DNA of 6,943 nucleotides from an uncultured Oscillospiraceae bacterium (lineage in GTDB: Bacteria; Bacillota; Clostridia; Oscillospirales; Acutalibacteraceae): assembly GCA_900553525.1 (NCBI GenBank), contig USDZ01000090.1, positions 1-6,943 on the forward strand. The letters run 5' to 3'. The notes under the pieces are model-generated. The model was not told where the DNA came from, made no database searches, and worked only from the letters and a program-made list of their open reading frames with translations. Below are positions 6,768-6,943 of this stretch, piece after piece (the first letter of the stretch is position 1; every line of letters begins with the position of its first letter). A program made the translations under genes and the position numbers.

Positions 6768-6810
6768 CCATCCACCGGTACGTGTTCCAAGCTCTCCCGG
6801 TTCCGGATGG
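6768..6810 (-). other. Stem-loop in the ymfF operon leader
   Basis: In the leftward transcript CCATCC (6810-6805) pairs with GGATGG (6773-6768). After a 3-nt bulge ACCGG (6801-6797) pairs with CCGGT (6778-6774), giving an 11-bp stem with an 18-nt loop. It lies between the predicted start of transcription and the AGGAGG of ymfF, which remains free. The likely role is mRNA 5' stabilisation or regulation; I do not recognise a known riboswitch or protein-binding leader. Confidence 0.5.
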
Positions 6811-6822
6811 ATCGGATACCTT

Positions 6823-6831
6823 AGTATACCA
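6823..6831 (-). promoter_or_regulatory. Extended -10 promoter of the ymfF-ymfH-lgt operon
   Basis: The minus strand reads TGG followed by TATACT (-10 at 6828-6823), an extended -10 motif (TGnTATACT). At a 17-bp spacing the -35 position holds TTTTCT (6851-6846), a poor match. A good TTGACT (6856-6851) is 22 bp away, too far for usual spacing. Initiation near 6816 would give a leader of about 67 nt containing the stem-loop at 6768-6810. The T-rich upstream DNA could help as an UP-like element. Confidence 0.6.
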
Positions 6832-6888
6832 AATCTTGGATAAAAAGAAAAGTCAAAAAGCGGCCGTATCATCCCTCTCGTGTAGAGC

Positions 6889-6943
6889 TACAATACATGT
6901 TGGACAGGAGGGGAAGAAAAAGCGAATAAAAAAGTAGAAGGAC
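6889..6943 (+). promoter_or_regulatory. Possible leader of a rightward gene beyond the right edge
   Basis: TACAAT (6889-6894) resembles a -10, and AGGAGGGG (6906-6913) and AGAAGGA (6936-6942) resemble ribosome binding sites. No ATG, GTG or TTG follows either within the window. The -35 region has no good match. If real, the downstream gene would be divergent from ymfF. The evidence is only compositional. Confidence 0.2.

Noticed and set aside
6750..6872. 41-codon N-terminal extension of ymfF
   Set aside because: It spans the predicted promoter and leader hairpin, while AGGAGG lies 7 nt before the ATG at 6749, where YmfF-like sequence begins.

Overview
The window (moderately GC-rich, one chromosomal-looking stretch) carries five protein-coding genes on two converging transcription units. 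Protein content (a PcrA-type helicase, the YmfF/YmfH M16 peptidase-like pair and a Lgt with low-GC Gram-positive features), strong AGGAGG ribosome binding sites and compact U-tailed terminators point to a Bacillota genome, most likely a clostridial gut-type lineage such as the Oscillospirales. That placement is inferred from protein style, not from any search. No plasmid, phage, insertion sequence, CRISPR array, tRNA or rRNA is visible.

Layout: a 5'-truncated UvrD/PcrA DNA helicase runs rightward from the left edge to 2268. A convergent junction follows (about 2269-2436), with a perfect 16-bp inverted repeat and a separate U-tailed terminator facing the other way. A leftward single gene (2437-2769) encodes a 110-residue orphan membrane protein with a near-consensus extended -10 promoter at 2821-2849. 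The stretch 2850-2975 shows no convincing gene. The rest is a leftward operon, read from right to left: promoter near 6823-6831, ymfF (non-catalytic M16 homologue), ymfH (catalytic M16 homologue, 8-nt overlap), a 50-bp gap with a small stem-loop, lgt, and a strong terminator at 2976-3012. The right edge (from about 6885) may hold the leader of a further gene outside the window, but no start codon is seen.

How the genes work together: in Bacillus subtilis YmfF and YmfH are linked to 5-aminopentanol modification of elongation factor P, which helps ribosomes at difficult (polyproline-type) sequences. Lgt carries out the first step of bacterial lipoprotein maturation. Their co-transcription here is a housekeeping arrangement rather than an obvious dedicated pathway. 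PcrA acts in DNA repair and in clearing replication and transcription conflicts.

I see no clear new multi-gene system. The items most worth a second look are the orphan membrane protein with complete transcription signals, the long acidic tail on Lgt, the apparent insertion between helicase motifs I and Ia in PcrA, and the RNA hairpins in the ymfF leader and early coding region.
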